Below, in pieces: positions 1 through 53,281 of a DNA stretch of 64,000 nt. The translations under genes and the position numbers were made by a program. Below the pieces are notes generated by a model, which searched no databases, was not told the DNA's origin, and saw nothing but the letters and a program-made list of their open reading frames with translations. The DNA is from Eutrigla gurnardus (lineage: Eukaryota; Chordata; Actinopteri; Perciformes; Triglidae), in assembly GCA_963514095.1 (NCBI GenBank), contig OY741285.1, forward strand, positions 13,424,407-13,488,406. Direction: 5' to 3'. Within the stretch, counting starts at the first letter, position 1; each line of letters begins with the position of its first letter.

Positions 1-174
1 TAGGTCAACTCTCAAACAGAAGTTATTTCATCTTCATCAGTGTTTTGCATGCAGGACTTCAGGCCTCAGGAAATCTGATTCCTGCAATGTTCTGGTCTGG
101 TTTTGTCTGTTTATAAATATTGAAGTTTTGTAACAGCTGTTTTCCTCCTCCTCCTCCTCCCTCTCTGTAACCAG

Positions 175-3100
175 TGACCTGGCTTTGAGGAACTGTTTGT
201 TGACTGCTGATGTTTCGGTGAAGATCGGAGATTATGGTCTAGCCCAGAGCAAGTACAAGGTGCATTTATCAGAATAAATAAAAACATGCACACAGTAAAC
301 ATCAACATACATTTTATTTTATTTTTTCAGAGTATTTGGAAAAAGAAATAGGCGAGATAAAAATCTGATCCCAGTGCAGTTTGCTGCCATGTAACAACTA
401 GATGGTGAAATACTGTTGAATTAATGAAAACAATGATTCGTTAATGAGTCCCATCTGCAAAAATGATCTAGAATTTACTCCACCCAAATGATTATTCCGC
501 CCAAATACATTAGGTATCATTGTTGTTTTCACTGTGTAGCTGATGTAAAAGTGTGACCTTTTTCTGTCCTTCAGGACGACTACTACGTGACGTCCGACCA
601 GATGTTCGTGCCGCTGCGCTGGATGGCTCCTGAGCTGGTGGACGAGGTGCACGGAAACCTGCTGGTGGCCGACCAGACCCCCCACAGCAACATGTGGTAG
701 GACGGACAGACACACACACACACACTCACACACACACAAAGATGCATGCAAGATTCCATAAAGAATAGTTTTAATATATATCGTGGAGAGAATGGGACTT
801 TATTAGCCTTTATTAGAAATACAACAAATGTAGACATTTTATTTGTACAGCTACATTCTATTGTTAATTCTAATGTTATTAATATTTTAATACATGTACA
901 TGTATTTTTTGTTAAAAAAATCATTATAATAATGATACTATGACATAATTTATCCTTACTTTGTGAATTAAAAGGTCACAAAAGTTCTGACAGATTTAAA
1001 GAGCCAGAGAAAGTCCAAAAATTAAAACATGGAGAAAGCGAGATCAAGAAATGATTTAGGGATTGAGGGACTAGATGAATTACTGTTGTTCCTGGGGATG
1101 TCCTGATTGCAGTTTTGTGATCCTCTATGGTCTTCGCTCTCAGGTCTCTAGGCGTGACCATCTGGGAGCTGTTCGAGCTGGGCAACCAGCCCTACAGACA
1201 CTACTCCGACAGACAGGTGTTGACCTACGCGTTGAGGGAGCAGCAGCTGCGACTTCCCAAACCGCTGCTCAAGGTGCCGCTGGCCGAGCGCTGGTGAGAC
1301 ACTTCATTCAAATACTCAACCATTCTTCAGGTGGAGGACAAACATTAAGAGTAGAGCAATGAGTGGATTCTCATTTCTTCTGCAGATTCTCTTTTTGCAC
1401 AGATTTGACACATTGCATGTTTTTTTTTTTATATCTTGGGTATCTGACTATTTTTTCTTTCGGGCTGCTCAGGTATGAGGTGATGCAGTTCTGCTGGCTC
1501 CAGCCAGACCAGAGACCCAACGCAGAGGAAGTCCACCTGCTGCTCAGCTACCTGTGTGCCAAGGGGGCCAGCGAGGCCGAAGAGGACTTTGAGAGGCGAT
1601 GGAACTCCCTGCGTCCCAACACCGTGTTCAACAGCCACCGTAGCGCCTCAGTGATCCCGCGAGACCCCTCATCAACCACCTCCTCCTTCCCTCTCCTGGA
1701 GCAGTTTTCAGCTGGTGATGGCTACAACTCGGGGGAGTCCGGGGATGATGTCCTTACAGTCACTGAGACCAGCCATGGCCTGAACTTCGAGTACAAGTGG
1801 GAGCAAGCCAGAGCAGACCAGCCATATCGGGCTCCGGACTCCTCCAGTAGTCTAGGTCAGGTCAACCATCACTGTCAGGAAGCCTTTTACCCACCAGGGG
1901 GCATTGTGGGAGGCTGCCCGATGGAAAGCCTCAGCCATGGAGTTTCTCCTCCTTACTACCAATCGAAAAGTCTCCGTACTCCGGGCGTGCTCCCCGTCCT
2001 CAGTGCCCACAGCCCCTCAGTGAACAGTGAATACTACATCCGTATCGAAGAGCCGGTAGACTGTAACATGGATCCCGACTACACTATGTGCTCCTATAGC
2101 CCAGACTACCAGGGCAGCAGTGGGAGCTTTCTTACTGGGAGTGCCGACTCAGGCGAATGCATGGCCTGCCCGTCCCAAGCTAAGAACATGGCTCCCTATT
2201 GGTCGGCAGATATCCACAAGGCAGATATTTACGACTCAAATGACTCAAGTCCTGCTATCTCCCTGACAATGGAGCCCCTTTTAGGGCAAGTGTTGGACAG
2301 CAGCCCACTAAGGCCTTGGGAGTCTAGCCACTATGTGTCCTACAAAGACAGAGATGGAGGTTACTACTATGAGCATTCACCCCCCTTTGGAATGAATCAC
2401 TATCTGATGACACGCGATCGCTCCAGTGAGCGTCATCAGGAGAGCTGGGGGTCAAGGAGCTTGCGACAGGCCTTGGGTGAGTTGGAGAATCCACTTGGTA
2501 TTACCCCCGCCATCAGCGGTGCACCTCAACACGCCTACAGGGACACATACCTGGACACAAGTCAGACCTCCATCATCGGAACGAATGTGACAGGGGGCTA
2601 CTACGACATGATGGGCTCCCTGAGGAAGACCATGCCCAGTCACACCAGGCCTCACAGCCACTCTGTCAGCATTAACATGGAGACAGAGGGGGCGCTCTTC
2701 ATCGGGCACAGAGACAGTGATACGGAGGAGGAGGAAGAAGAGGACATATTTGTTGAGAGACACACCTGCAACACTTGGCCTTCAAAACAGCGCCACAGTG
2801 TGGGTCACCACAGACGTGCCAGCTGCAGACAGGATGCTTATGTAGACTTCCACTACACCATGCCGAGTACAGACATTGAGGACTCGTGGCCGGAGGACCA
2901 CAACCTGGCCTTCCACTCTCTTCCCAAACCCATCGACTATCTAGAGCCCCACCAGGCCAAAGACAACAGTGTCTGCCTCAGTCTGAGTAAACATCACGCC
3001 ATGGTGCCCTCAGACAACTGCAACGCCTACATCTACCTGTGCCACGAGGCAGAGACTCAGGCGCCAGCATCGGGTGAGTGCTGTCACTCACACTTTGTTG

Positions 3101-6100
3101 ACCCGCTTACAGGCCTGCATGTCAGAAACAACAGCTACAGTCACAACTACAGCCACAGCAGCTACGTCGGCGATAAGGCCATTGACATCCCAAGCAATGA
3201 CGAGATGATCAATCTTTCACCTGCTCCGGGGGGTCCCATTGTAGCCAAACCTCCGTTGATAAAGACCGAGGAGAGCAGAGACCAGTATGTTGAGCTTACA
3301 ACTGATGAGGCACTCTTCAAAGACAAAAGGGAGGACGTAATCAAAGAAAATCCTATCATGCAAAAGCCGACAGAGCCTAAAGTAGAGCAGGTGACCCTGA
3401 CGACGGCTGCAACCACTCCACCTCCTGCTGATAACATGCATGTGATGGTGGCACTCACAGATCCGCAGTCAGAGTTGAGTCAGACTGGTGACAGTGGCAT
3501 GGACCAAGGGGGATCCAGCATCAGCCTTGCCGACATCCTCGACTGCAGCGACGATGACGAGGATGATGACATCACGGACGATATCACTGACGTTACGTCG
3601 GGCATCTTTGCAGATGAATCCGGCGAACTGAGCGCCTCTCCGGCTTTCAAGTCGCTACAGAAGCAGGTGGGAACTCCTGACTCCATGGACTCCATGGATC
3701 TGCCATCTGCAGCTGGATCCTGTGAAGGCTTCAGCCCCGCGTCCTCCCACCCGTCCAGCTCACCTAAAGCTATGGACAGCGGCTACGACACAGAAAACAA
3801 CGAGAGCCCCGAGTTCGTACCCAAAGAGCCTCATGAACCCCGGGAACAACCTTTGGGAAAGCCTGCCCTTGATACCAACCTGGAGGAGGACAAGGAGCTG
3901 GAAGAGCATGGGGTCGAGGATCAAGTAGAGCCCACAGAGGCTGAACTATCACTGGCTGAAGATTTGGCCCTCGGAGCCTCACAGACGGGAGACCAAGTCC
4001 TGTTACCGCTGAGCGATAAAACTCCATACAGAGACTCAGCCTACTTCTCAGACTTTGAGAATGAAAGGCAGTCTAGGGACGAAGGGGAAGAACTACCAGA
4101 GAGAGTCAGAGATGAAGACAATGTTGAAAAGGAACAACACATGGGAGGAAGGAAGGGTGAGAAGAGGAAGAATGAGGAGGTGGAGGAGGAGGAGGAGGTG
4201 GAGGAGGTACTGAACGACACTGTAGTGAACACAGACATGAAAGTTAAAATGAAATACATATCAACAGGAGGAAGAGAAACCTTTTCTCCACCAGAGATGG
4301 ATACATATTTGACAGAAGACCTTGTCCAGGATGAGGTCCTGGGGCTCTCTGTGGAACCCTCTGACGCTGCTTTAGTAACAGAGGGGGGTTTGGATGAATG
4401 GTCATCTCAAGAAGAGGGCTCATCCCTCGGAGACTGGGCAGCAGAGGTGGTGGGGGCCATGGAAGAGGCCCTTGGGGCCCTGAATGGAGATTGTACCTCC
4501 AACGTGAAGGTAGAGGAGGAGGAAGAGCCAGAGATCAGGAGGATATCCGGCGAAATTCTGCAAACTTTACCCAAAGAAGAGGTTGACTTGCAGCACACAG
4601 CCAGCACCAGGCGCTTTTCTTCATCCTCTCCTCCACCTCCGTCCACCCCTCCCCCTCCGCTCCCTGCGACCGAGGGCCGAGGGGAAGAGGCAGACAAGGA
4701 AGGTGGTGAAACCGACGACAGTGACGAGTCGGATGAGGATCTGCGAAGCTACAGCGTGCAGGAGCAAAGCGGCGGCGAGGAGAGCGAGGACGAGTGCCAC
4801 ATGGTGCCCATAGTGGTGAGCGACAACAGTCAAAACCACAAACTGCGCAGCCTCCTCAAGATGCCGACGCTGCTCACGACGGAGAACCTGGATGAGGAGC
4901 TGGAGAGCAAGAAGAAGACGGTGTCTTTTTTTGATGATGTCACCGTCTATATGTTTGATCAGGTGAGTGGCAGAGGGGGTATGTTCTGGTGTCATTTATA
5001 TATTTGATATTTAAACCCCCGACTCAGATTTAGCTGTTGAATATGGGTTAGGGTTAGAAGATTTTACTTTTCAGACCTTTTTTTTTTTTTATTCATATAG
5101 ATTAAATGGCAGTTCGAGTCAGAACTAATGCTAATTTTTTGCAGTTGGAAGTTAGCTAACATTAGCTATAGCAATCCTATAAGCCAGTTAAACTGTACTG
5201 GCTGTGCTTTGATCGTCAGTCCATTTAAAGAGTGTGATTATAGTTTCTTCTGCTCCACTAGGAAAGCCCAACTAAAGAGCTGGCTGAGCAAAGCTTCCCT
5301 GTAGGAGCAGAGTGTAAGAGTTCACACAGCAAATCCCAAGAAAGGCTCAGCGCCTCGGATGACTCGTCGGACGGGAACGTCTCCGAGGAGAGTAAGTACA
5401 AGACCACGTTTCTTTATTTAAATAATAGTGTTGTGTTATTGTTTAATATGAGATAAAAACCTTAATATCTAATACTGTCTGCTCTCAGGTGCAGGCTATG
5501 AGTGGGAGGATGACTTCCCTCTGCTTCCTCTGCCGACATCTTCAGGGGCCTCGGACTCCCCCCCTCCATCCCGCTCCATCCCCAAAGCTCCGGACCCCAA
5601 ACCAGCCGTCCAGTACTCCCGCTTCACTGTCTCCCCCTCCAGCGTGTCCCGTTTCTCCATCACTCACATCTCAGACTCTGACATGGACTCGGCCGGAGGT
5701 GGGTCAGCTCTAGACAACAACGCATATTTCCTCATAACGGATATGTTTTTTGTTTTTTTTGATTGGGGATGAGAGTTCACTGACTTCACACATAAAAGTA
5801 TCTAATTTGGGGGGTTGGAGATGATTATGTCTTTTACTTCACAAGTCTGATATATTTTATTGTCTGAATATAAATTCACCATTAATGACTGTGAACACAA
5901 AACACAAGAAAACATATTGAGCTGGCTATTATCTAGAGCACCTTATCCTGGCCTTCTGAAGCACTTTTTTTTTTACAAAAACACATTTGTATTAGCTATT
6001 ATTGTCTCAGTTCTGCCAATTAAAATTTGACATTTAGCATACTATACTATGACTTTTTTTTTTACTTTCTATACTTTGTACTTTTTTCATGACTGTTTTC

Positions 6101-6823
6101 GACATACTAAACTATTACTTTTTTTCTTGGCTTGTTTTCGACTTACCATACAATAACTTTTTACATTACTTCTTTTCGACAGAAAATCTTTTGATTACTT
6201 TTTTCGACATACTTTACTGAGACTTTTTTTCTTGGCTTGTTTTCGACTCACTATACAATGACTTTTTTCATGAGTGTTTTCAAGACTTTTTTCAACATAC
6301 TAAACCATGACTTTTTTCGACATGCAATATTATGACTTTTTTCGTGACTTTTTCAATATTCTATACTATTCATTTTTACTATTCATACTGGTTGAAGAAC
6401 CGGAGTTTAAATAGAATGGCTGCAGGTGTGATCCGGAGATCACACCGTTTTAATGAAAATTATTGTAACTCATCCTAGTTTAAAAATTCTCAGATATCTG
6501 AACTAAAACTTGGCTCCTCTGATGTTTCATTTTTTTTTTTTTTTTAATTAAGCCTGGTATGGGCACATTTAACCACAAATGGTTATTAAAATGCTACTTT
6601 AATCTTGTATTAGATTTAATCTGGCCTATTAAATATTCTTGGCTACAATATGCTGCCACAGACTGAATCACAGTAAAATGGAACGGTCCAATTTAATAAG
6701 AATCTGCCAAAATTTGGGAAGAGAAAGACAGCAAATACCTTGTAAAGAGTCCTTTTGTCCATTAATCCTCTCCGTCTCATTCTGTGTTCTGCAGGAAGCA
6801 GCGAGGACGGCGACATTGAATAA
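175..6823 (+). CDS. aatk: AATK / lemur tyrosine kinase 1 (LMTK1), 3' part of gene, seven exons
   Basis: Exons by GT-AG junctions and continuous frame: 175-259, 575-696, 1144-1293, 1473-4962, 5262-5391, 5489-5698, 6795-6823 (TAA 6821-6823), giving about 1,404 residues. The 5' exons lie outside the window. The first exon starts in the catalytic loop (DLALRN, from 176) and carries GDYG (227-238) in place of DFG. The second holds APE (626-634). The third and the start of the fourth finish the kinase C-lobe (WELFELG, FCWLQPDQRP). The 3.5-kb fourth exon encodes the long acidic, Ser/Pro-rich tail typical of LMTKs and ends with KTVSF (4915-4929), an RVxF-type PP1 docking motif, followed by FDDVTVYMFDQ. 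The last exons give EWEDDF, SRFSITHISDSD and a GSSEDGDIE end. LMTK1 is known as a palmitoylated membrane kinase of neurons that acts on endosomal trafficking and neurite growth. LMTK2 and LMTK3 are the alternatives; the FDQ-ESPTKEL and SSEDGDIE endings, and BAIAP2 next door, favour AATK. Confidence 0.93.
6038..6390. repeat. Degenerate minisatellite in the last AATK intron
   Basis: The intron between exons 5489-5698 and 6795-6823 contains repeated degenerate blocks of the type 'catactatactatgac' followed by a T-run and 'cgac'. Period is roughly 25-35 bp and irregular. It is non-coding and looks like an old tandem array. Confidence 0.6.
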
Positions 6824-7698
6824 CGAGCTGTGGATTCTTACTGCCTCTCCGTGACAACAACTTGGCCTGCTAGCATGACTTCTAATTTAGTTTTCAACGT
6901 CAGGTTTTAGAAACACAAGACAGTGCCTCTTTACCGCCTGTGGACACCTTTGGAAGGTCCGTCTTACTGAACTAAGCTGTTTAGAATACCGAAGAGAATG
7001 GTTAATATATAACATTAATTTATACTGTATGTATGATGTAAAGATTCTATGAAAGCAGGGGAAACTTTGAATTGTGCATATTTTCAGATTAAAGAGACAC
7101 AATGGAAGGACAGAATCACATTTTCCACCTCTTTCACTTCTTAATTTACGATGGGGAGCTTTCGAGAGAGTGGAAGCGCCTGGACGTAAGGAAATAGAAC
7201 AGTTAACTGTTGTGCAAATGGCCGTGGAGTAAAAGACGTCAAACTTTCAGCTTTTCATCGCAGAATGAGCACTTTGAACGGGACTGTACAGCTCCACAGA
7301 CTTTGCACTTTTTAGGAAAACCACTTTCCTCATCACAAGTTATATTACGGTAAAATTTGGGTTCATTCAGAGACAAAGGACATGCTCGTGTGAAACAAGG
7401 AAGCAAAGGGAATTTTAATGGGTCATATCTGCTTATAGTATTCTTTTTTTTGAGGAAACAGCTGATCGAACCTGGACAATGTGATATTTGTGTGACTTTT
7501 TGTTTGTATCAGGACCACTACTGTACCGTCTCACACATGTGGCTCTTCTCTCGACCAAATTGAGTGCCAGCACCGCCATCACAACCAATATATGTAGTAA
7601 ACATCAGGCACAACATTTGTCACTTCAGTCAAAGGGACGGAAGGAAGGAATTTCAGATTTAACTTTTCTTAAAGGTTTGATAGGTTTTTCCAAATAAA
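6824..7698 (+). terminator. AATK 3'UTR with polyadenylation signal
   Basis: No further coding is seen after the TAA at 6821-6823. A canonical AATAAA lies at 7693-7698, followed by a T/G-rich stretch (about 7700-7725) of the kind found downstream of cleavage sites. The 3' end is inferred. Another AATAAA near 9588 could serve a longer transcript. Confidence 0.55.
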
Positions 7699-8123
7699 GC
7701 TATGTATGGTTAGGTTAGATTACAGTAGACTAATTTGAAACAAGAGTTGTTTAATAATTAATTAAGAATTTAACTCTGAGTTAAACACCAGTCAAATCAA
7801 GGTTTGCATTGATGCAAAGACCCAGAAAGTTAATATTGCCAGAAAGCAGTAATATTCGTTCATTTGGAACAATATCCACAATGGACATATTAAAGGGATA
7901 GATACCTTGTTATGTTGTGTTTACACCAAATGCAAAGCAAATTTTCACTAGCGTGACTCAGGTAAAAGTACAGATACTTGTGTTAAAAAATACTATGGAG
8001 AAAGTATAAGTACTGATTCAACTTCTCAAACAAAAGTGCAAAAGTACTAGTTCTGAAATGAACTCAAAGTAGAAAGTAAAAAGTATCCCTATGAAGGACA
8101 TTTCTACTGGCTGTTTTTTAACT

Positions 8124-8194
8124 ATCCATCCATCCATCCATCCATCCATCCATCCATCCATCCATCCATCCATCCATCCATCCATCCATCCATC
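8124..8194. repeat. (ATCC)n tetranucleotide microsatellite
   Basis: About 17 uninterrupted tandem copies of ATCC. The short minus-strand frame of Trp-Met-Asp-Gly repeats over it is not a gene. Confidence 0.95.
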
Positions 8195-8214
8195 ATCTTC
8201 CACTTGTATGAGAG

Positions 8215-8667
8215 TTGGGTCATGATGGTACTAGGCCGCTTCAAAAACGGGACTATGAACACGGACCACTCGGGCTCCATGTCCCCAACCTAACCCCGGA
8301 TGCATGAACAACTGCCAGAGGTGTGAGTTGAAGATCTCCTAAGCCAACCCTAACGTCCTGTTTGGGTTTACCAGGTCTGCCGGCAGCTTCCCCCTCCATC
8401 TGACCCATTCACCACGAGGTGGTGATTGGTGGAAAGCCCTGCTCCTCTCTTCACCTGAGTGTCCAAAACATACAACCTTATGTTAGAACATGGTGTTTGT
8501 TAATGACAGTCCATGACACAGAAGCACAGAAGTCCAATAACTAAACACCAACAGGGTTCAGATCGGGGAGTCCGTTCCTTCCAATCTTGCCCCTCCAGGT
8601 GTCTCCGTCGTTTCCCACGTGGGCTTTGAAGTACCCCAGTAAAACGATGGAGTCCCCAGGCGGGACC
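8215..8667 (-). mobile_element. Non-LTR retrotransposon (LINE) fragment, endonuclease domain relic
   Basis: The minus strand at 8541-8741 encodes VPPGDSIVLLGYFKAHVGND followed by WRGKIGRNGLPDLNP. This matches the conserved block of the apurinic-type endonuclease of fish LINEs, where LLGDFNAHVG is usual; the D and N of GDFN are changed here to Y and K. A stop follows PVGV. Flanking DNA at 8215-8540, including a stretch resembling the linker of the same element, is non-coding now. It is a dead fragment. Confidence 0.65.
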
Positions 8668-8712
8668 CTTTCAAGTACAGTAACGAATATTTGTACTTTG
8701 TTACTTCCCACA

Positions 8713-10800
8713 AATGCATTTCGGTCAGCATATATGATCATATTTCAAATTTAATTGGAAATTAAAAATGTTAAATTCTATTTTTGTCTGCTTAGAGATC
8801 AGTCTGAACAAAAATACTTTTGTGTTTGTAAATCAGCACATTACACATCCATTCCTACCACGTTGTGTTTGTTAGAGAAATGAGGAAAGCTGCCTGACTC
8901 TACTGTTCCTGACACACTGCCGCTGTTTATCGGCCTGCAGCAGTTTTGTACTACGATTCTGGTATTGAGCTGAACTGTTTGGTTTGTTCAAACTCGTTAA
9001 AATTTGGATTATTTACATATAAAACAGAGGGACAAATCTAAGCAGAAACATACTGAGATTTACTTGCTGAAATATTTTTAAAAACTCGTTGAGTCACGTT
9101 GCTCAGATCAAATTCAGTGTTAAAAAGGCAACGAGAGCTGATGTCACGACGGTGAAATGTTCCAACGCTTTGCTTTTTGTGCATAAATGTAACGGAGTGA
9201 CATGAAGGTCACCCAGAACGTCTTACGAACAACATGTCACGTCCTCTAAGTGTTTGTTTGCCTTTCCAGGCTTTACGATTCTGTAACAGTTTAGCATAGA
9301 ACCATCTAGACGGCTGTCCATAATATTTTTGTATCTCGACAAAAAATAATTTTAAGAGTATTGATGTACTGTACCTGTACAGAAGGGAAGGTTCTTATGT
9401 TTTATTGTTGCCAAAGAGATGTTGTGTTGTGGTTCAGGGGCAACATCGGTGTTGGAGACGGACAGGAGGAACATTACAGGAGCTTTGGCCTGGTTGAAAC
9501 ACAAAAACAAAGGGATGCTGTCAGTAACATGTGCCCCCACACTGACCTGGTCACATCATTACTTTCTGTACCTTCTATCAAATATAAATAAAGTCTGTTT
9601 TACACATCTTAACATATCTTCAGATCTTCCTTTTAGCAAATATTATTTTGTCTTCCTGATGCAAAAGGAGGTGGACAGTGTGACTCTGAAGCACCAAAAC
9701 AAACTGCATACATTCAATGACTGAAGCCAGTATCTATCTAGACTCCAGGTGTGTATCGGCAATACAATAGGCTGAAACTTACCAAGGCTGGCAGATCCAC
9801 AAAGCGAGGGTACCGCTGTAAGACCAGAGCTATTGTTGGCGTCTGGCTTGTAATCCTTGAAGGTTTTCTTCATGGCCATTTTGATGGATGCTCGATTCTT
9901 AGGAGACGGTGATCCTCCTCAATGTACTTGTGTCCTTCTGCAATCACTTCCAGTGTTCTAGTGACTCCAGAGGAATCTCTGGACCTTCCCTGATAATGTT
10001 GCTGATAATCATGAAGGGTTCTCAGATTTTAGTTCTTTATATTTAGCCTTTTTATTTATTTGAAATTCGGTTTTTGATTCATATTTAAACAAAAACTAAC
10101 TTCATCTTATCTTCACATTTCACTCAGGAGTAACAAGGAACCTTTAAGCTTCAAGATGGTGTTAAAAGTCAGACCGTTGGAATTTCTAATATATACTGCA
10201 ATACCAGCCAAGCTCACTACACTATGACTTTGTATCATATACTATAGCATAAGGACTTATAGGGACCCCCTATTACATATCGTATAAAATTGTGTTCCTT
10301 ATTTAACCGGACCAATAATAATGTGTAGTGCAGCCTATAGTGCCAGATGTAACAGTACTTTGTAATTATGTATTTATACAAAGCTAATCCATTAAAATAA
10401 TAATTGTTGACAGATTCATATTTTAATTCTATATTGGCATTTCTACATCACAATTTCACAACATAATATTAAACAAATAGAAAGATTTATATTTGCTTAT
10501 TATAGGTTGTATTCATATTAAGGAGTATTTTGGGACATATTTAAATTTTTGGAAGAAAAAATTGTGTGTTTAATATTTCATGATGTGCTATACTATTATG
10601 GGTATGTACCTGTACGCCGATGGATATTATAGCTGGTGCCTTCATGTGGAGGAGGAAAGTTCCTGATCACCTATCACTCATCAATCAAATCAATCATGAC
10701 AAGGATGTACGTCTACAACCCCAGCATTAACCAAACCAGTCACACTGAAAAAAACCGTCACAACCTGAACACAGAGCGACATACAAGACAAACAGCACGA
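8713..10800. other. Intergenic DNA between convergent AATK and BAIAP2
   Basis: I see no coding exon, RNA gene or clear repeat here. The DNA is AT-rich. Short frames at 9352-9879 lack recognisable motifs. Confidence 0.5.
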
Positions 10801-10820
10801 TGTAGGTAATTACTTGATTC

Positions 10821-12262
10821 TTTATTCTCAAAATTAAAATTGAAAACCAGACACTGTGTTTGTCATCGAATCACATGGTACAGGTTTTTCTACATAAAGG
10901 ATTTAAAGTGCAGTTGCTCTTTCTAATATGAACTGATGATTATGAGGCGAGAACCTTTCACATTCAAACTGAGCTTTACTTACATGTACGGTCCGTTCTG
11001 CAGAGTTACAGCAGAAGATCGTTTCATTGAAAGCAACAAACACAATCATACATTCAGTCTCGCTTCTAATGTTTAAAATCAGAGTACATTTAAAAAAAAA
11101 TTTGACTTTCAACCTCTCGAACCTCAGTCTTTATTTCATGAATCGTGAAAGGAAAAGTCACAGTGATTAAATTTAACCTCCATCAGATTAGTAGGAGGCC
11201 GGATTAAAGATGAGTTCACTCTGATTGACCTTTCGTGGTGTATATTACACACCTCTGAGGTTCTTCACCACAACACAATGAAGGAAATAAGGGTTTCATT
11301 TAAAAGGTGATCGCAGAATTTAAATATTCATCCATTAAAAAAAAGAAATCCAAAAGTAACATCTGTGTCCTTGTAACTCTGGATAATATGTTATATCTGG
11401 GACTATTTCTTCAGAGAAAACTGTGTTTATGCAATCAAGAAGACGTTTCAGTGTTTCTGTTAAAAAGCAAACTTCATTATGCTCCGTTGTGTTAAGTGGA
11501 GGCATCTAGACACCTGCAAAACCTAAATTATCCAATAGAGGTGCGTTTTTTGAAAATGATTACATCACTAATAACCTGTATTGGTGTGACCCTGATCGCT
11601 CGTCTCACTACATCACATATCTTAAACATGATCAATCATTTCTCTCTCTCTCGTTGATTTAAATTCTCAGTTGAAGAAGATTTTTTAAAACGTCTACAGA
11701 TGTTTGAATAGAAATCAAACATCAAATCAGTGTAATGTGAGAACCGGTTCAGTACGTCATTACCGCCGGTGCTGCTTCAATTAATACTACAGAATGTAGG
11801 ATTTAGGTTAGTTGAGCATTCAGCAGTAAGAGTTGTGTGCTCGTCATCACTCAGCACAAACTTCTTCCACAGATACAGCTGATTACTCCGGCTAGTCTAT
11901 TTCCTCTGGTTCACTACATCTGTTTTATCATCTGCTGAAACATCCGACCTTAGAGGAACCTTCTCCTCTGGACGAATATGACCCATAAACGTGAGCACAA
12001 GCTTTTCCAGAAATACAGCTGAGAGGAAAAAGATTGTTGGCAAAGCCGGATATTTAAATGTGCTTTCCTGCTAGAATCAAATCTAAAATCAATTCCAGCT
12101 GTTATTTACTTCATGTGTCAACTAGTACAGAGATTACGGTAATTGTTGGTGAATTATTTGCCTGAGGATTCTCATTATGAAGCAGCATACTGTAATCCTG
12201 CGGTTGAATCAGAGTTCTGCAGCAGAGATCCACCTGCAGCCGGTTTACACCAAGGGGAGAGT
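10821..12262 (-). terminator. BAIAP2 3'UTR with polyadenylation signal
   Basis: Downstream of the BAIAP2 stop on the minus strand, AATAAA (TTTATT on the plus strand) occurs at 10821-10826 and an earlier candidate at 11130-11135. The interval has no coding features. The 3' end is inferred from these signals. AATK and BAIAP2 are therefore convergent, with about 3 kb between their predicted ends. Confidence 0.45.
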
Positions 12263-52564
<40,302 letters not shown>

Positions 52565-53221
52565 CCTTGTCGGCTTGCCGGTCACAACCATAGACCGAGA
52601 TTTCCCTTCAGGTGACTTGCTTTTCCCGACCTGTGACGGAGGAGATGATGACGATTATGATGACACAGCTGTTCTCGTGCGCCGGTGACGGAGAGACGAG
52701 CTCGTGCTGGCCGCGGGATCCCGGCTTATATAGGAGCCGTCCTCGCTGCGCCCACACCGGCTCCCCACGCAGCCAGTCAGTCGGAGCCTCTCGGCTGGAG
52801 CGCAGAGGCGGACTCGCTCCAAGAGGGGCGGTGCTGCGTTCATGGGCGCTGGGAAACCGGGCACGCGGCGCAGGAATGTAAAGCTGCGGATTAAACGGTG
52901 GGATAACATGATTTGATTTAGGAAGAAACAGTGAAACAATAGGGGCTTCTAATAGCCCCACCTGTTATAAAACCAACAACAACATAGGACTATAAAAAGA
53001 AAATAAAGGCATGGCATCATTTCACAGTAAAAATAAATAGTTGCCACAGGTGTGCTGTGTGGTGAGGCCCCCAACATCTGGGGCCCCAGGACCAGATTAA
53101 GATCCCAATGATGTCCATAACTTGTGCTTCAGCGGTGTTTCCGATCACATTTTCTATAAAAAAAAAGTTTTTACAGAAATACAATGAACACTGCATTAAG
53201 GCTGGAGCTGGAGGGGGCAGT

Positions 53222-53281
53222 AAGAAAAGCTGCAGGCCGGGGCCCGTTGGTCAGCCAGGCTGAGGGTCTGCAGCTTTTCTT
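53222..53281. repeat. Inverted repeat (hairpin), 14-bp arms
   Basis: 'aagaaaagctgcag' at 53222-53235 is perfectly inverted at 53268-53281 around a GC-rich 32-base loop. It lies about 0.7 kb upstream of BAIAP2 exon 1. Confidence 0.7.

Larger units (their letters stand above)
7955..8712. mobile_element. Non-autonomous fish element split by later insertions
   Basis: The left part (about 7955-8105) has the phrasing 'aaaagtacagatacttgtg' and further 'aaaagtac' motifs. The right part (about 8668-8712) has 'aagtacagtaacgaatattt' and 'gtactttgttacttcc'. Both recall, from memory, the two ends of a very common fish hAT-like non-autonomous family. Between them lie an ATCC array and a LINE fragment, which suggests nesting. 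Family assignment is by recall only, and no target-site duplication was confirmed. Confidence 0.4.

Noticed and set aside
1363..1472. Upstream extension of the large AATK frame starting at ATG 1363
   Set aside because: This is intron sequence. A splice acceptor at 1471-1472 joins in phase to the donor after 1293, giving the conserved W-YEVMQFCW block.
5045..5060. 'gggttagggttag' telomere-like motif
   Set aside because: There are only two units in an AATK intron; this is a chance short match.
260..6794. miR-338, hosted by an AATK intron in mammals
   Set aside because: I looked for the mature-type sequence in the AATK introns of the window and did not see it. The host intron may lie upstream of the window.
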